DNA from: Aliiroseovarius sp. Z3
GTDB taxonomy: Bacteria > Pseudomonadota > Alphaproteobacteria > Rhodobacterales > Rhodobacteraceae
DNA: 64,000 bases
Direction of reading: 5' to 3'
Assembly: GCF_029105185.1 (NCBI RefSeq)
Contig: NZ_JAFMZK010000007.1
Coordinates: forward strand, 124,001-188,000
Positions 7,388 through 16,732 of this stretch are shown one piece after another. Both the position numbers and the translations under genes were made by a program. Under the pieces are notes generated by a model. That model made no database searches, was not told the origin of the DNA, and worked only from the letters and a program-made list of their open reading frames with translations. Position 1 is the stretch's first letter; the number at the start of each line of letters is the position of its first letter.

Positions 7388-9604
7388 ATGAAGATCGAAG
7401 ATATTCTTGCACAGGAACGGCGCGCCAGAATGGCCGCTGAACGGCTTCTGGCACAGAAACAGGCCGAGTTGACCAATGCGAATCGCGTTTTGTCACAGCA
7501 CGCGCTGAGCTTGTCAGACGAAATCATCGAAACACGTGTCGCCGTCGAAGAAATCAAAGGCGAGAACTCGCAGGTTCGTGCAGATCTAGAGAAAGCCAAT
7601 GAAGAGGTGGTGATCGCCAAGCGGCGGCTGTGGGATTCACTGGAAACCATCGAAGACGGATTCGCCGTGTTCGACCAGTCGGACAGGATGATCGCCGCCA
7701 ACAGCGCCTATCTGGAACCGTTCGACGGGCTAAGCTGCGTGGTTCCGGGCATCCCTTATACAGACATTCTGCACATTGCGACGGATGAAGGGATCGTCGA
7801 TATCGGCGATATGCGCCCGCTTGCCTGGCGGGACATGATGTTGGACCGCTGGCACGCACCGTCGCGCGATTCAATCGTGCTGCGACTGTGGGACGGTACA
7901 CATATCAAGATGGTCGACCGACGCTCGCGCGATGGCGATATGGTCAGCCTTGGCCTGAACATCACCGAAACAGTGAAATATCAGGCCGAGCTAAGCGAAG
8001 CGCGCCACCGGGCCGAGGCTGCAAACCGCGCGAAGTCAACCTTTCTGGCCAATATGAGCCATGAGATTCGCACACCCATGAATGGTGTTGTCTCGATGGC
8101 GGAAATCATGGCCGAAGGCGATCTGGATGACGAGCAGCGTTTGTACGTTGATACGATCCGACAATCTGGCGAGGCTTTGCTGACCATTATCAATGACGTG
8201 CTCGACTACTCGAAGATCGAGGCTGCCAAACTGACCTTGCAGCTTGAAGAGTTCGATCTGGAGCGCGTTATTCTGGATGTCGTGACCCTGTTGCATCCCG
8301 CCGTGCAGGAAAAAGGCATTCGGCTGATCGTCGATTTTGACCTTTTCATGCCTTCGAAGTTTGTCGGAGATGTCGTGCGGATCCGTCAGATCCTGACAAA
8401 CCTGATTGGCAACGCCGTCAAATTCACGTCGGAAGGTCATGTATTGGTGCGCGCCATCGGGCTGCCATTAAGTGACAGCGACACGCAGCAGGTTCACATC
8501 ACCGTCGAAGACAGCGGGATCGGCATACCCGAAGACATGCAGCGTCACATCTTCGGGGAATTCAATCAGGTCGATACGGAACGCAACCGGAAATTCGAAG
8601 GAACAGGGCTTGGCCTCGCCATCACGTCTCAGCTGGTTGAGCTGATGGGGGGTGAAATCTGGGTCGACAGTCAAGAAGGCGTCGGATCATGTTTTGGATT
8701 TCACATCCCGCTTCCCGTGAAAGAAACCACCGAGCCGCCGCAACTGTCCCGGTGCGCCGGGTGGGTGGTCATGGCGATGGAAGACCACCTGAACCGAGCC
8801 ATTCTTGAGAAGCGGTTCGAAGCAACCGGGTTGCGCACAAAAACATACGACCCGCTGAGCCCTTCCTGCGCGTCCGTGCAGGGGGCTGCCCTGATACTGG
8901 TCGACGAACAGAGCGCCAAAACGCAAACTCAGGACGGAACGCCATTTGTTCAGATGCTGCGCGCCCAGAATCCAACCGCACCAATCATCTTCTTGACCGC
9001 ACCCAACTCGACCGCAAAGCAAAGCAATAACATCGCCAGCGCCACGCGCGTTTTGCAGCTGCCCCTGACGCGAAGCACGGTGTTTGAAATTATCAACCAG
9101 ATCGGCGCCCCGCCGTCTGGTCCGGAACCCATTGCAACCCAAGCCGGCAGCGACGCGCCTTTACTGCTGACCACGTCGGACCGAACCGACCTTCGACGGA
9201 TGCGTGTTCTTGCGGCCGAGGACAACAAGACCAACCAGCTGGTCTTTACAAAGCTGTTGAAAGATCTGGATATCGACCTTCGGTTTGTCAGTAACGGTAT
9301 CGAAGCGGTCGAAGCGTTTCAGGTGTTTCAACCCGATATCATCTTCATGGACATCTCGATGCCGGAGGTCGACGGCAAGGAAGCCACGCGGCGCATTCGA
9401 ACGCTGGAGCAGGACCACGGCCTGTCGCGGACCCGTGTTGTCGCCCTGACGGCACATGCGTTGACCGGGGATGATCGCGACATCCTGGCGCATGGGCTGG
9501 ATCAACACCTGACCAAACCACTCAAGAAACCCGAGATCTTGCACGAGATTCTGACCCATTGCCCGGACGAGGCGCGATGCCCCCTGCCGGGCAGCTGTTG
9601 CTAA
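7388..9604 (+). CDS. Hybrid sensor histidine kinase with PAS and receiver domains
   Basis: A 738-residue soluble hybrid kinase. In order: an N-terminal coiled coil (about 1-80), a PAS-like domain (about 85-200), HisKA with SHEIRTPMNG and phospho-acceptor His225, a HATPase with NLIGNAVKF, EDSGIGIP and GTGLGLAI boxes (about 330-450), a degenerate receiver-like segment (about 455-575), and a canonical receiver with phospho-acceptor Asp655 in IFMDISMPEVDG. No membrane segment is seen, so it senses a cytoplasmic signal. No partner response regulator or phosphotransfer protein is adjacent. Its stop overlaps the convergent yaaA stop. Confidence 0.93.
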   Translation: MKIEDILAQERRARMAAERLLAQKQAELTNANRVLSQHALSLSDEIIETRVAVEEIKGENSQVRADLEKANEEVVIAKRRLWDSLETIEDGFAVFDQSDRMIAANSAYLEPFDGLSCVVPGIPYTDILHIATDEGIVDIGDMRPLAWRDMMLDRWHAPSRDSIVLRLWDGTHIKMVDRRSRDGDMVSLGLNITETVKYQAELSEARHRAEAANRAKSTFLANMSHEIRTPMNGVVSMAEIMAEGDLDDEQRLYVDTIRQSGEALLTIINDVLDYSKIEAAKLTLQLEEFDLERVILDVVTLLHPAVQEKGIRLIVDFDLFMPSKFVGDVVRIRQILTNLIGNAVKFTSEGHVLVRAIGLPLSDSDTQQVHITVEDSGIGIPEDMQRHIFGEFNQVDTERNRKFEGTGLGLAITSQLVELMGGEIWVDSQEGVGSCFGFHIPLPVKETTEPPQLSRCAGWVVMAMEDHLNRAILEKRFEATGLRTKTYDPLSPSCASVQGAALILVDEQSAKTQTQDGTPFVQMLRAQNPTAPIIFLTAPNSTAKQSNNIASATRVLQLPLTRSTVFEIINQIGAPPSGPEPIATQAGSDAPLLLTTSDRTDLRRMRVLAAEDNKTNQLVFTKLLKDLDIDLRFVSNGIEAVEAFQVFQPDIIFMDISMPEVDGKEATRRIRTLEQDHGLSRTRVVALTAHALTGDDRDILAHGLDQHLTKPLKKPEILHEILTHCPDEARCPLPGSCC

Positions 9605-10362
9605 ATCGCGTCGCGCAGAAAGACCAGTTTGTCGCCTTCACTCATGTGCGGCTGATAGGTATAGCCGCCCAGATCAAAGTCTTTCAGGGCTTCCGGATCA
9701 CGCACGCGATTCTGTACAATGAAACGCGCCATGGACCCGCGCGCTTTTTTCGCGAAGAAGCTGACCACCTTCGGCTCGCCCGACTTCATTTCCAGAAATT
9801 GAGGCGTGATCACGCGCAAGCCCAGCGCATCCAGATCGACTGCCGAGAAATACTCGACCGACGCACAGTTAACGAGGATGTTGCTGGAGGTGTTTTCTGC
9901 CCTTCGGTTCAGCTCTTTCGCGATCTGGTCGGCCCAGAAATCATACAGGTTTTTGCCCTTCTGGTTTTTCATTCGCGTGCCCATCTCTAACCGATGGGGT
10001 GCGATCTGATCCTTAGGACGCAAAAGACCGTAAAGTCCGGACAGAATACATAGGTGCTCCTGCGCGTATCGCAGTTCATCTTCGTCCAGACTCCCGGCAT
10101 CCAACCCGGCATAGGTGTCGCCTGCAAACATCTCGATCGCCGGTTTCTCGCCCGCTCCACCGCCAAAAGCGGCGAATCTTTCGACATTCAACGCCCCCAG
10201 CGCAGGCGAGATGTGCATCAGGCGCTCTAAATCTTTGCTTGTCAGTTCCCGTGCCGTTTGGGCAAGAATATCTGCTTGATCCTGAAAAACAGGGTGTGTT
10301 CCGTCTGTCCTTTTGGCAGGTTTTTCGTCCAGCCGTTTGGCTGGCGACACGACAACCAACAT
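9601..10362 (-). CDS. yaaA: YaaA family peroxide-stress protein
   Basis: A 253-residue YaaA/DUF328 protein beginning MLVVVSPAKRLD, with the family blocks LSGLYGLLRP and VVSFFAKKARG. E. coli YaaA limits intracellular free iron and protects DNA during hydrogen peroxide stress. It lies one base after the recQ stop, last of a likely yggT-recQ-yaaA unit, so DNA repair and oxidative-damage defence would be co-expressed. Confidence 0.95.
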   Translation of the reverse strand: MLVVVSPAKRLDEKPAKRTDGTHPVFQDQADILAQTARELTSKDLERLMHISPALGALNVERFAAFGGGAGEKPAIEMFAGDTYAGLDAGSLDEDELRYAQEHLCILSGLYGLLRPKDQIAPHRLEMGTRMKNQKGKNLYDFWADQIAKELNRRAENTSSNILVNCASVEYFSAVDLDALGLRVITPQFLEMKSGEPKVVSFFAKKARGSMARFIVQNRVRDPEALKDFDLGGYTYQPHMSEGDKLVFLRDAI

Positions 10363-10363
10363 G

Positions 10364-12409
10364 TCATTCCCCTTTTGTCAGTACATCTATGAAAGCGGCG
10401 CCAAATCGCTCGGCTTTCTGGTCGCCCATCCCCGAGATGCGGCCCAGTTCGCCGATGGTCATCGGCTTGCGCTCCGCAATCTGGCGCAGGGTGGTGGCTG
10501 TCACACTCAGATGTTTTCCGGTCCCATCCTCGCCGCGGGCCAGATCGGTCGCGACAACTTGCAACTGGTCGAACAACCCTCCGGCTGCGCGGCCTGCCAG
10601 CTTGCGCCGATGCGGGTGAAGGTCTGGTGTGTCGCCGTTGATAACCTCAAGAAATGCGCGCCCATAGCTTTCCAGCTTCTTGGCGCCGACACCACCGATG
10701 CGCGCCATATCATCCAGATCAGAGGGCCGCTTTTCTGCCATTTCGATCAACGTCCGGTCATTGAACACCACATAAGCCGGGACGCGGGCGGCTTCGGCAA
10801 GGGCGCGGCGCTTTGCCTTCAAGGCCGACAGGAGTGGCGCATCCTCTTCCGCCACCAGCATCTTGGCTGCAGGTCGGCGGCTTCCAGATTTCAGCGTGTC
10901 ACGCCTGAGTTCGACCTGCGCTTCACCGCGCAGCACGGGATGCGCCTTTTCCGTGATACGCAATGCACCGTGACGCTCGGGGTCGGGCCGCACCAGATCA
11001 AGCCCCAGCATTTGCCGGAATATCGCCTGCCACAGGCGCTTGTCGTGGTCCTTGCCGACACCAAATGTAGGAAGGTCGTCATGGCCTCGGCCCCGGATGC
11101 GGTCGGTCGGGTTTCCAAGCAGAATGTCGATCAGATGACCCGATCCAAAATACTCGCCGGTTCGCAAGATGGCCGATAGTGCCTTCATCACGTCAACCGT
11201 GCCATCAAACAGATCCGGCGGTGTGGAACACAGGTCGCAATTTCCGCACGGTGCGGTGTCTTCCCCGAAATACGCAAGAAGTTGCTGGCGGCGGCATCCA
11301 TGTGCCTCGGCCAAACCCAGCAGTGCATTCAGCCGACCATGATCTGCCGCACGCCGTTCGGGGGGTGCCAGACCTTCGTCGATTTGCGACCGCCTGAGCC
11401 GGATATCGTCGGCGCCAAACAGGGTCAGCGTATCGGCGGGCGCCCCATCCCGCCCGGCGCGACCGATTTCCTGATAATAGGCCTCGATCGACTTGGGCAG
11501 GTCGGAATGGGCCACCCAGCGAATGTCAGGTTTGTCGACGCCCATGCCAAAGGCCACGGTTGCCACGACGATCAACCCGTCTTCCTGTTGAAACTGGCGT
11601 TCGACCTCGCGCCGGTCATCCGCTTCCATTCCGCCGTGATAGTGCACCGCCGGGTGGCCCGCGTCGCGCAGCGCCTTGGCCAGCGTTTCGGTGCGCGCGC
11701 GGGTGGCGGAATAGACAATGCCGGATTGTCCCTTTCGGGCGGCTGCGAAATTCAGGATTTGGTTGCGGGGGCTGTCCTTGGCGGCGAAAGCAAGGTGGAT
11801 GTTCGGGCGGTCAAAGCCCCGCAGGAAACTGCGCGGCGGGGTGCCGTCAAACAGCTTTTGCACGATCTCGGCGCGGGTTTCTTCATCTGCGGTGGCGGTG
11901 AAAGCGGCAAGAGGCACATCAAGGGCGCGGCGCAATTCCCCGATCCGCAGATAATCCGGCCGGAAATCATGGCCCCATTGGCTGACGCAATGGGCCTCAT
12001 CGACGGCAATCATCGTGACGCCCGCATTGCGCAACAGATTTAGCGTGCCCCCTGACGCCAACCGCTCAGGCGCCATGTAAAGCAGCTTGAGCGCACCCTG
12101 CGACAGCGCATCGAAAACGGTATCCGTTTCGTCCTGCGTGTTGCCTGACGTCAGCGCGCCAGCATCCACCCCCGCCGCCTGAAGCCCGCGCACCTGATCG
12201 CGCATCAGGGCAATCAAAGGGGAAATGACCACCGTCACACCATCGCGGATCAGGGCAGGCAGTTGAAAGCACAGCGACTTACCACCGCCGGTTGGCATGA
12301 TTGCCAATGTGTTTTCGCCACGCGACACGGCCTCGACAATCTCGGCCTGTCCGGGGCGAAATTCATCGAAGCCGAAAACGGATTTCAAAAGGTCCAGATC
12401 GCGGGGCAT
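10364..12409 (-). CDS. recQ: ATP-dependent DNA helicase RecQ
   Basis: A 681-residue 3'-5' helicase. Walker A is PTGGGKS (Lys44), the DEAH box is at 137-140, and motif VI reads QEIGRAGRDG. A zinc-binding cysteine set (CRRQ...CGNCDLC) and RQC winged helix follow, then an HRDC domain (PLLSALKAKRRALAEAARVP) and a second C-terminal HRDC-like helical segment. RecQ unwinds recombination and fork-repair intermediates. The ATG at MPRDLDLLKSVFGF fits family starts. It is slightly longer than E. coli RecQ because of the second C-terminal segment. Confidence 0.96.
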   Translation of the reverse strand: MPRDLDLLKSVFGFDEFRPGQAEIVEAVSRGENTLAIMPTGGGKSLCFQLPALIRDGVTVVISPLIALMRDQVRGLQAAGVDAGALTSGNTQDETDTVFDALSQGALKLLYMAPERLASGGTLNLLRNAGVTMIAVDEAHCVSQWGHDFRPDYLRIGELRRALDVPLAAFTATADEETRAEIVQKLFDGTPPRSFLRGFDRPNIHLAFAAKDSPRNQILNFAAARKGQSGIVYSATRARTETLAKALRDAGHPAVHYHGGMEADDRREVERQFQQEDGLIVVATVAFGMGVDKPDIRWVAHSDLPKSIEAYYQEIGRAGRDGAPADTLTLFGADDIRLRRSQIDEGLAPPERRAADHGRLNALLGLAEAHGCRRQQLLAYFGEDTAPCGNCDLCSTPPDLFDGTVDVMKALSAILRTGEYFGSGHLIDILLGNPTDRIRGRGHDDLPTFGVGKDHDKRLWQAIFRQMLGLDLVRPDPERHGALRITEKAHPVLRGEAQVELRRDTLKSGSRRPAAKMLVAEEDAPLLSALKAKRRALAEAARVPAYVVFNDRTLIEMAEKRPSDLDDMARIGGVGAKKLESYGRAFLEVINGDTPDLHPHRRKLAGRAAGGLFDQLQVVATDLARGEDGTGKHLSVTATTLRQIAERKPMTIGELGRISGMGDQKAERFGAAFIDVLTKGE

Positions 12410-12469
12410 TCTGTGCTGCTCATTATTTTGAGGGCACAATCCCACGCGCGCGGGTTGGGAACAAGGGGA

Positions 12470-12757
12470 TTAGTAGAAGGCCGACGCGTTGTTGATCAGA
12501 ATGATCCGGATCGCATACAGCGCGATCAGGGCGACCAGCGGCGCAAAATCCAATCCACCCATCTGAGGCAGGAAAGACCGGATACGCGAATAGACTGGTT
12601 CCAGCAGCCGGTTCAACCCGTACCAGACCTGCGCCACAATATGTTGCCGCAGGTTCAGAACCTGGAAATTGATCAGCCACGACATCACGATATGCACAAT
12701 CAGGATGAACCAGGCGATATCCACGATCAGCATCAGGATTTGAAACAGCGACTGCAT
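12470..12757 (-). CDS. YggT family membrane protein
   Basis: A 95-residue integral membrane protein with two hydrophobic segments (about 3-25 and 70-92) flanking the family motif LEPVYSRIRSFLP. YggT proteins are linked to cation/osmotic homeostasis and, in some bacteria, cell division, without a defined mechanism. The ATG follows GAAAGGAA; a longer in-frame start lacks a ribosome site. It lies 60 bases upstream of recQ. Confidence 0.9.
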   Translation of the reverse strand: MQSLFQILMLIVDIAWFILIVHIVMSWLINFQVLNLRQHIVAQVWYGLNRLLEPVYSRIRSFLPQMGGLDFAPLVALIALYAIRIILINNASAFY

Positions 12758-12883
12758 AAGCGTTCCTTTCGGGTTGTCCGTTCCATCTAGGGAAGGTTGC
12801 GGCACAGGGCAAGGGTGACGCGTGGTTTCGATTGACGTTTCCAAAGCTCATGGGCAGGTCAAACACAACCAGAAGGAACCGCC

Positions 12884-13414
12884 ATGTATCCGTTCATCCG
12901 CATGACCAAAGAACTGATCATCAACGCACGGGCCAAGCCCCTGCCGATCACCGGCACACATGTCAGCCATCACATGTGCTGGCCATGGGACATCGACCTG
13001 TGGCGCGAGTTAAACAATGGGCGCACGCTGACACTCTATGATCTGGGGCGCATTCCGCTGGCCGGGCGAACCGGGCTGTCCCGGATGCTGATCAAGAACC
13101 GCTGGGGGTTAACCATGGCGGGGGCATCGGTTCGATATCGCAAAAGGGTGCGCACCTTTGTCCGGATCGAAATGCGTAGCCGCGTGGTGGGCTGGGATGA
13201 CAGGTTTATCTATGTCGAACAAAGCATGTGGCTGGGCGGGGAATGCGCGAACCAGATCGTATACCGCTCGGCGGTGACGGATCGTAACGGAATCGTGCCC
13301 ACTGCCCGTGTTGTCGAAGCACTGGGATATGACGGCCCACGCCCCACCTTACCGCATTGGGTGCAGGCCTGGATCGACGCCGACGCTCAAAGGCCGTGGC
13401 CACCTGACGCATGA
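12884..13414 (+). CDS. Thioesterase-like (hotdog-fold) protein
   Basis: A 176-residue protein beginning MYPFIRMTKELIINARAK. The pattern THVSHHMCWPWDIDLWRELNNGR followed by TLYDLGRIPLAGRTGL, then RYRKRVRTFVRIEM and a YVEQ segment resembles 4-hydroxybenzoyl-CoA/acyl-CoA thioesterases of the THEM6-like group, where the Asp of DIDLWRELNNG aligns with the catalytic acid. The substrate is unknown. A GGAACC site precedes the ATG. It is first in a chain of overlapping genes through 16660. Confidence 0.72.
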   Translation: MYPFIRMTKELIINARAKPLPITGTHVSHHMCWPWDIDLWRELNNGRTLTLYDLGRIPLAGRTGLSRMLIKNRWGLTMAGASVRYRKRVRTFVRIEMRSRVVGWDDRFIYVEQSMWLGGECANQIVYRSAVTDRNGIVPTARVVEALGYDGPRPTLPHWVQAWIDADAQRPWPPDA

Positions 13415-13470
13415 CAACACTTGCCCAAGCGCTGGTTTCGCTGTTTGATCATCGAAAACAGGGGGCAGGC

Positions 13471-14835
13471 ATGGCAGAAATTTCAACGCGCAAGCGCATC
13501 TGGGGTTGGTTTTGGTTCGATTGGGCCAGTCAACCCTATCACACTCTGCTTCTGACATTCATTTTCGGACCATTCTTCGCAGCAATCGCCACCGAGTATT
13601 ACATGGGGCTGGGGCTGGCCGAACAAGCCGCAGATGCAAAAGCGCAAAGCATCTGGTCGTGGGGTTTGGCTGCCGCAGGTCTGATTGTCGGGTTTGGTGC
13701 GCCGGTCATGGGCGCGCTTGCCGACACCGCGGGGCGTGTCCGCCCGTGGGTGGCCGCCTTCAGTCTTCTTTATGTCATCGGCGCAGGAGCGTTGTGGTGG
13801 ACCCAACCCGATGGATCGAATCTTTGGGCCATGATGCTGATGTTTGCCGTGGGTTTCATCGGGGCCGAGTTCGCATTGGTCTTTACAAACTCGCAACTGC
13901 CCAGCCTTGCCGATCAGGATCAGGTGGGCGAGATTTCGGGCTCGGGCTTCGCCTTTGGTTATATCGGTGGTCTGGTGGCATTGGCGATCATGCTGACGCT
14001 GTTCGTCGAACAGCCCAACGGAAAGACGTTGATCGGCCTCACCCCCGGTCTGGGCCTGCTGGATGCAGACGCGCGTGAAGGCACGCGGATTGTCGGCCCG
14101 TTTGTTGCGATCTGGTTCGTGGTGTTCATGATCCCCTATGCGCTTTGGGTAAAAGATGTTCCACGCCCGCGGGCAAAACACAGTCTTTCAGGGGCGTTCG
14201 CGATCCTTGGTCGAACCGTCCGAGGATTGAAAAACAAGAAAAGCCTTGCTGCCTATCTGGGCAGTTCGATGTTCTATCGCGATGCCCTGAACGGCCTTTA
14301 CGGGTTTGGCGGGGTCTACGCGAGCCTTGTTCTGAACTGGTCGATTGTCCTGATTGGGATCTTCGGCATCATCTCGGGCCTTGCCGCCGCTGCATTCAGT
14401 TGGCTTGGCGGGCGCGTTGATCGCAGGCGGGGGCCAAAGCCCGTGATTATCGGATCGATCCTGATCTTGATGACCGTCTGTTTCTTGATTGTGAACATGA
14501 CGCGCGAGGCGATCTTTGGCATCGCCTTGCCCGAAGGGTCAAACATCCCGGACATCATTTTCTTCGGTTGCGGCATGTTGATCGGCGGTATGGGTGGCAC
14601 GTTGCAATCGGCCAGCCGGTCAATGATGGTGCGCCACGCCGACCCTTCGGCTCCAACCGAAAGCTTCGGGCTTTACGGGCTGTCGGGACGGGCGACCGCG
14701 TTCATGGCCCCGGCCCTGATCGCATGGTTCACAACGATGACGGGCAGCGCGCGGCTCGGCGTGTCTCCGCTGATCGGGTTGTTTGCACTAGGGCTTTTCC
14801 TTTTGATCTGGGTTAAACCAGAAGGTGAGCGGTGA
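13471..14835 (+). CDS. UMF1/Atg22-like major facilitator transporter
   Basis: A 454-residue polytopic membrane protein with about 12 hydrophobic segments. The UMF1 signature WFWFDWASQPYHTLLLTFIF follows directly after the start, and the loop SNSQLP-like sequence FTNSQLPSLAD is in the first half. Bacterial UMF1 proteins are thought to export small molecules, but substrates are undefined. The ATG giving MAEISTRKRIWGW matches the compact family N-terminus. A 20-residue longer form begins at 13411, overlapping the preceding stop, and cannot be excluded. Confidence 0.9.
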   Translation: MAEISTRKRIWGWFWFDWASQPYHTLLLTFIFGPFFAAIATEYYMGLGLAEQAADAKAQSIWSWGLAAAGLIVGFGAPVMGALADTAGRVRPWVAAFSLLYVIGAGALWWTQPDGSNLWAMMLMFAVGFIGAEFALVFTNSQLPSLADQDQVGEISGSGFAFGYIGGLVALAIMLTLFVEQPNGKTLIGLTPGLGLLDADAREGTRIVGPFVAIWFVVFMIPYALWVKDVPRPRAKHSLSGAFAILGRTVRGLKNKKSLAAYLGSSMFYRDALNGLYGFGGVYASLVLNWSIVLIGIFGIISGLAAAAFSWLGGRVDRRRGPKPVIIGSILILMTVCFLIVNMTREAIFGIALPEGSNIPDIIFFGCGMLIGGMGGTLQSASRSMMVRHADPSAPTESFGLYGLSGRATAFMAPALIAWFTTMTGSARLGVSPLIGLFALGLFLLIWVKPEGER

Positions 14836-14849
14836 AAGGCAACGAAGTC

Positions 14850-15740
14850 ATGGTTCGAAGGTTCATTCGTGGTTCACTTGTGATCGGCGCGCTGTTGTTT
14901 GCCGGAGGCGTTGTGCCTTCGACCAACGCGCTGGCTGATACGCCCGCAAAGCAGTTGTTTGGAGAAAAGCGGGCGGGCTCTGCCCAGAAATCCGCGCCCT
15001 ATGGGTCTTATGCAAAGGGATGTCTTGCCGGAGGCGAACAGCTTGCACAAAGCGGACCCACCTGGCAGGCCATGCGCTTGTCACGCAATCGAAACTGGGG
15101 GCACCCGGAGCTGATTGACTTCGTCAAGGATTTGTCGCGCAAAGCCGCGCGGCAGCCGGGTTGGAATGGTCTGTATGTCGGTGATCTCAGCCAACCCCGT
15201 GGCGGTCCGATGCTGTCTGGCCACGCATCGCATCAAATCGGGCTGGACGCGGATATCTGGATGCTTCCGGCCAAGCGGCTGAACCTGTCGGCAAGCCAGC
15301 GCGAAAGCATCTCGTCAATTTCAATGCAACGCGCCAAGGGCGCATTCGTCAACAACTCGTGGACGCGCGCGCATCACGAGATTCTGAAAGCCGCTGCAAA
15401 AGACAAACGCGTGGCGCGGATATTCGTCTTCCCGGGTGCCAAGGTTCAGATGTGCAAGGACGAGAAGGGCAACCGCAACTGGCTCAGGAAAATTCGCCCG
15501 TGGTACGGACATCACTATCATTTCCATGTGCGCCTGAAGTGCCCGAAGGGGATGCGCGGCTGCGTCAATCAAGCGCCGCCACCCCCCGGTGACGGATGTC
15601 AGGATGCGGTGAACTGGGTCAATGACATTCTGCATCCGAAACCGCCGCCCCCCAACCCGCCGAAGCCAAGCAAACCGCGTGGCCCACTGACACTTGCCCA
15701 ACTGCCAGATCAATGCCGCTCCGTCTTGTCGTCGCGCTAG
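14850..15740 (+). CDS. mepA: Penicillin-insensitive murein endopeptidase MepA
   Basis: A 296-residue periplasmic zinc endopeptidase (LAS family) that cuts D-Ala-mDAP crosslinks in peptidoglycan. A signal peptide ends near NALAD. Zinc and catalytic motifs are SGHASHQIGLDADIW and WYGHHYHFHVRL, with six conserved-type cysteines. The C-terminus carries a Pro-rich tract (PKPPPPNPPKPSKP). The ATG is preceded by AAAGG; a GTG 18 bases upstream, overlapping the UMF1 gene, is an alternative start. Confidence 0.94.
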   Translation: MVRRFIRGSLVIGALLFAGGVVPSTNALADTPAKQLFGEKRAGSAQKSAPYGSYAKGCLAGGEQLAQSGPTWQAMRLSRNRNWGHPELIDFVKDLSRKAARQPGWNGLYVGDLSQPRGGPMLSGHASHQIGLDADIWMLPAKRLNLSASQRESISSISMQRAKGAFVNNSWTRAHHEILKAAAKDKRVARIFVFPGAKVQMCKDEKGNRNWLRKIRPWYGHHYHFHVRLKCPKGMRGCVNQAPPPPGDGCQDAVNWVNDILHPKPPPPNPPKPSKPRGPLTLAQLPDQCRSVLSSR

Positions 15741-16660
15741 GCGCGCTTGTAACGCTTGTCGGTTTCTTCACCGTAGATCTTGGCGCACAAACAGTGTCCG
15801 AGGCCAAATTGCTGTCGGCCACCCGGTGGTATGGCGGCGATGATCCTGTGTTTGGCGGCTTCTCGGCCATAGAGGTCAGCGAAGATGGTGAAACCTTTGT
15901 CGCGCTGACCGATCGCGGTCATATCACGCGCGGCCGATTTCTGCGCAAGGACAGCACGATCGAAAAAGTCGCGCATGGTCCGCTGAAAACGCTGACATCA
16001 CCGCGCGGCGACCCGCTCAGGGGTATATGGACGGACAGCGAAGGTCTGGCAGTGGCACCCGATGGCACGGTCTATGTCAGTTTCGAAATTCGCCACCGCA
16101 TCGTTGAATACAAGACGGGGCAGAAAAAAGGCCGCGACCTGCCACCGAACCCCGCGACCAGAAAAATGGTTGCCAACTCGGCGCTCGAGGCATTGGCCGT
16201 GCAGCCGGATGGCACGATCCTTGTGATCCCGGAAGGAAATGGAAGCCAGAAAACACCGCACCCTGTCTATCGCCTGCGTCCGGGTGCGATGACCTGGGAG
16301 AAACCTTTCACCCTTCCGCGCTATCGTCCCTATGTGCCCGTCGGGGCAGATGTTGGACCCGACGGACGCCTCTATGTTCTTGAGCGCCACCTGAGCAGCA
16401 TCTTTGGATTCACCAATCGCATCCGCCGGTTCGACATGAACGACGACAGCCTAACGAACGAGACCATCTTGCTGCAAACCGAAGTTGGCGCGCATGACAA
16501 TCTTGAGGGGTTGGCAGTCTGGCAGGATCAGGAGGGGCAGATTCGTTTGACCATGGTGTCAGACGACAATTTCAAGTTCTTTCAGGTCACGGAAATCGTC
16601 GAGTACGTTGTGCCTGATGGCGCCGGTGTCAGAACAGAACTCTTGATCACACACGATTGA
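15713..16660 (+). CDS. Secreted esterase-like activity of phytase family protein
   Basis: A 315-residue protein with a signal peptide (MPLRLVVALGALVTLVGFF) and a beta-propeller-like mature part. FGGFSAIEVSEDGETFVALTDRG at the N-terminus and the ESLALP-like segments SEGLAVAPDG and ALEALAVQPDG match the phytase/esterase-like family. Members are annotated from weak enzymatic data, so the true substrate is open. It overlaps the mepA 3' end by 28 bases in another frame, which indicates tight coupling. Confidence 0.87.
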   Translation: MPLRLVVALGALVTLVGFFTVDLGAQTVSEAKLLSATRWYGGDDPVFGGFSAIEVSEDGETFVALTDRGHITRGRFLRKDSTIEKVAHGPLKTLTSPRGDPLRGIWTDSEGLAVAPDGTVYVSFEIRHRIVEYKTGQKKGRDLPPNPATRKMVANSALEALAVQPDGTILVIPEGNGSQKTPHPVYRLRPGAMTWEKPFTLPRYRPYVPVGADVGPDGRLYVLERHLSSIFGFTNRIRRFDMNDDSLTNETILLQTEVGAHDNLEGLAVWQDQEGQIRLTMVSDDNFKFFQVTEIVEYVVPDGAGVRTELLITHD

Positions 16661-16675
16661 ACCGTTAAACGCAGC

Positions 16676-16723
16676 CCGTTCCCGGCAGTTGGGGACCAAG
16701 TCTCCGCAACCTTGCAAAAACGG
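16676..16723 (+). promoter_or_regulatory. Structured 5' leader of the VUT transporter gene
   Basis: Between the phytase-like stop and the transporter ATG an inner hairpin (GTTGGGGAC, CAA loop, GTCTC then CAAC) is enclosed by CCGTT at 16676-16680 pairing with AACGG at 16719-16723, ten bases before the ATG. The outer stem's 3' arm lies about where the ribosome site should be, and no clear Shine-Dalgarno is visible outside it. VUT/YhhQ genes are often controlled by preQ1 riboswitches, but I do not recognise a known preQ1 class here. Confidence 0.3.
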
Positions 16724-16732
16724 ACCAACAAC

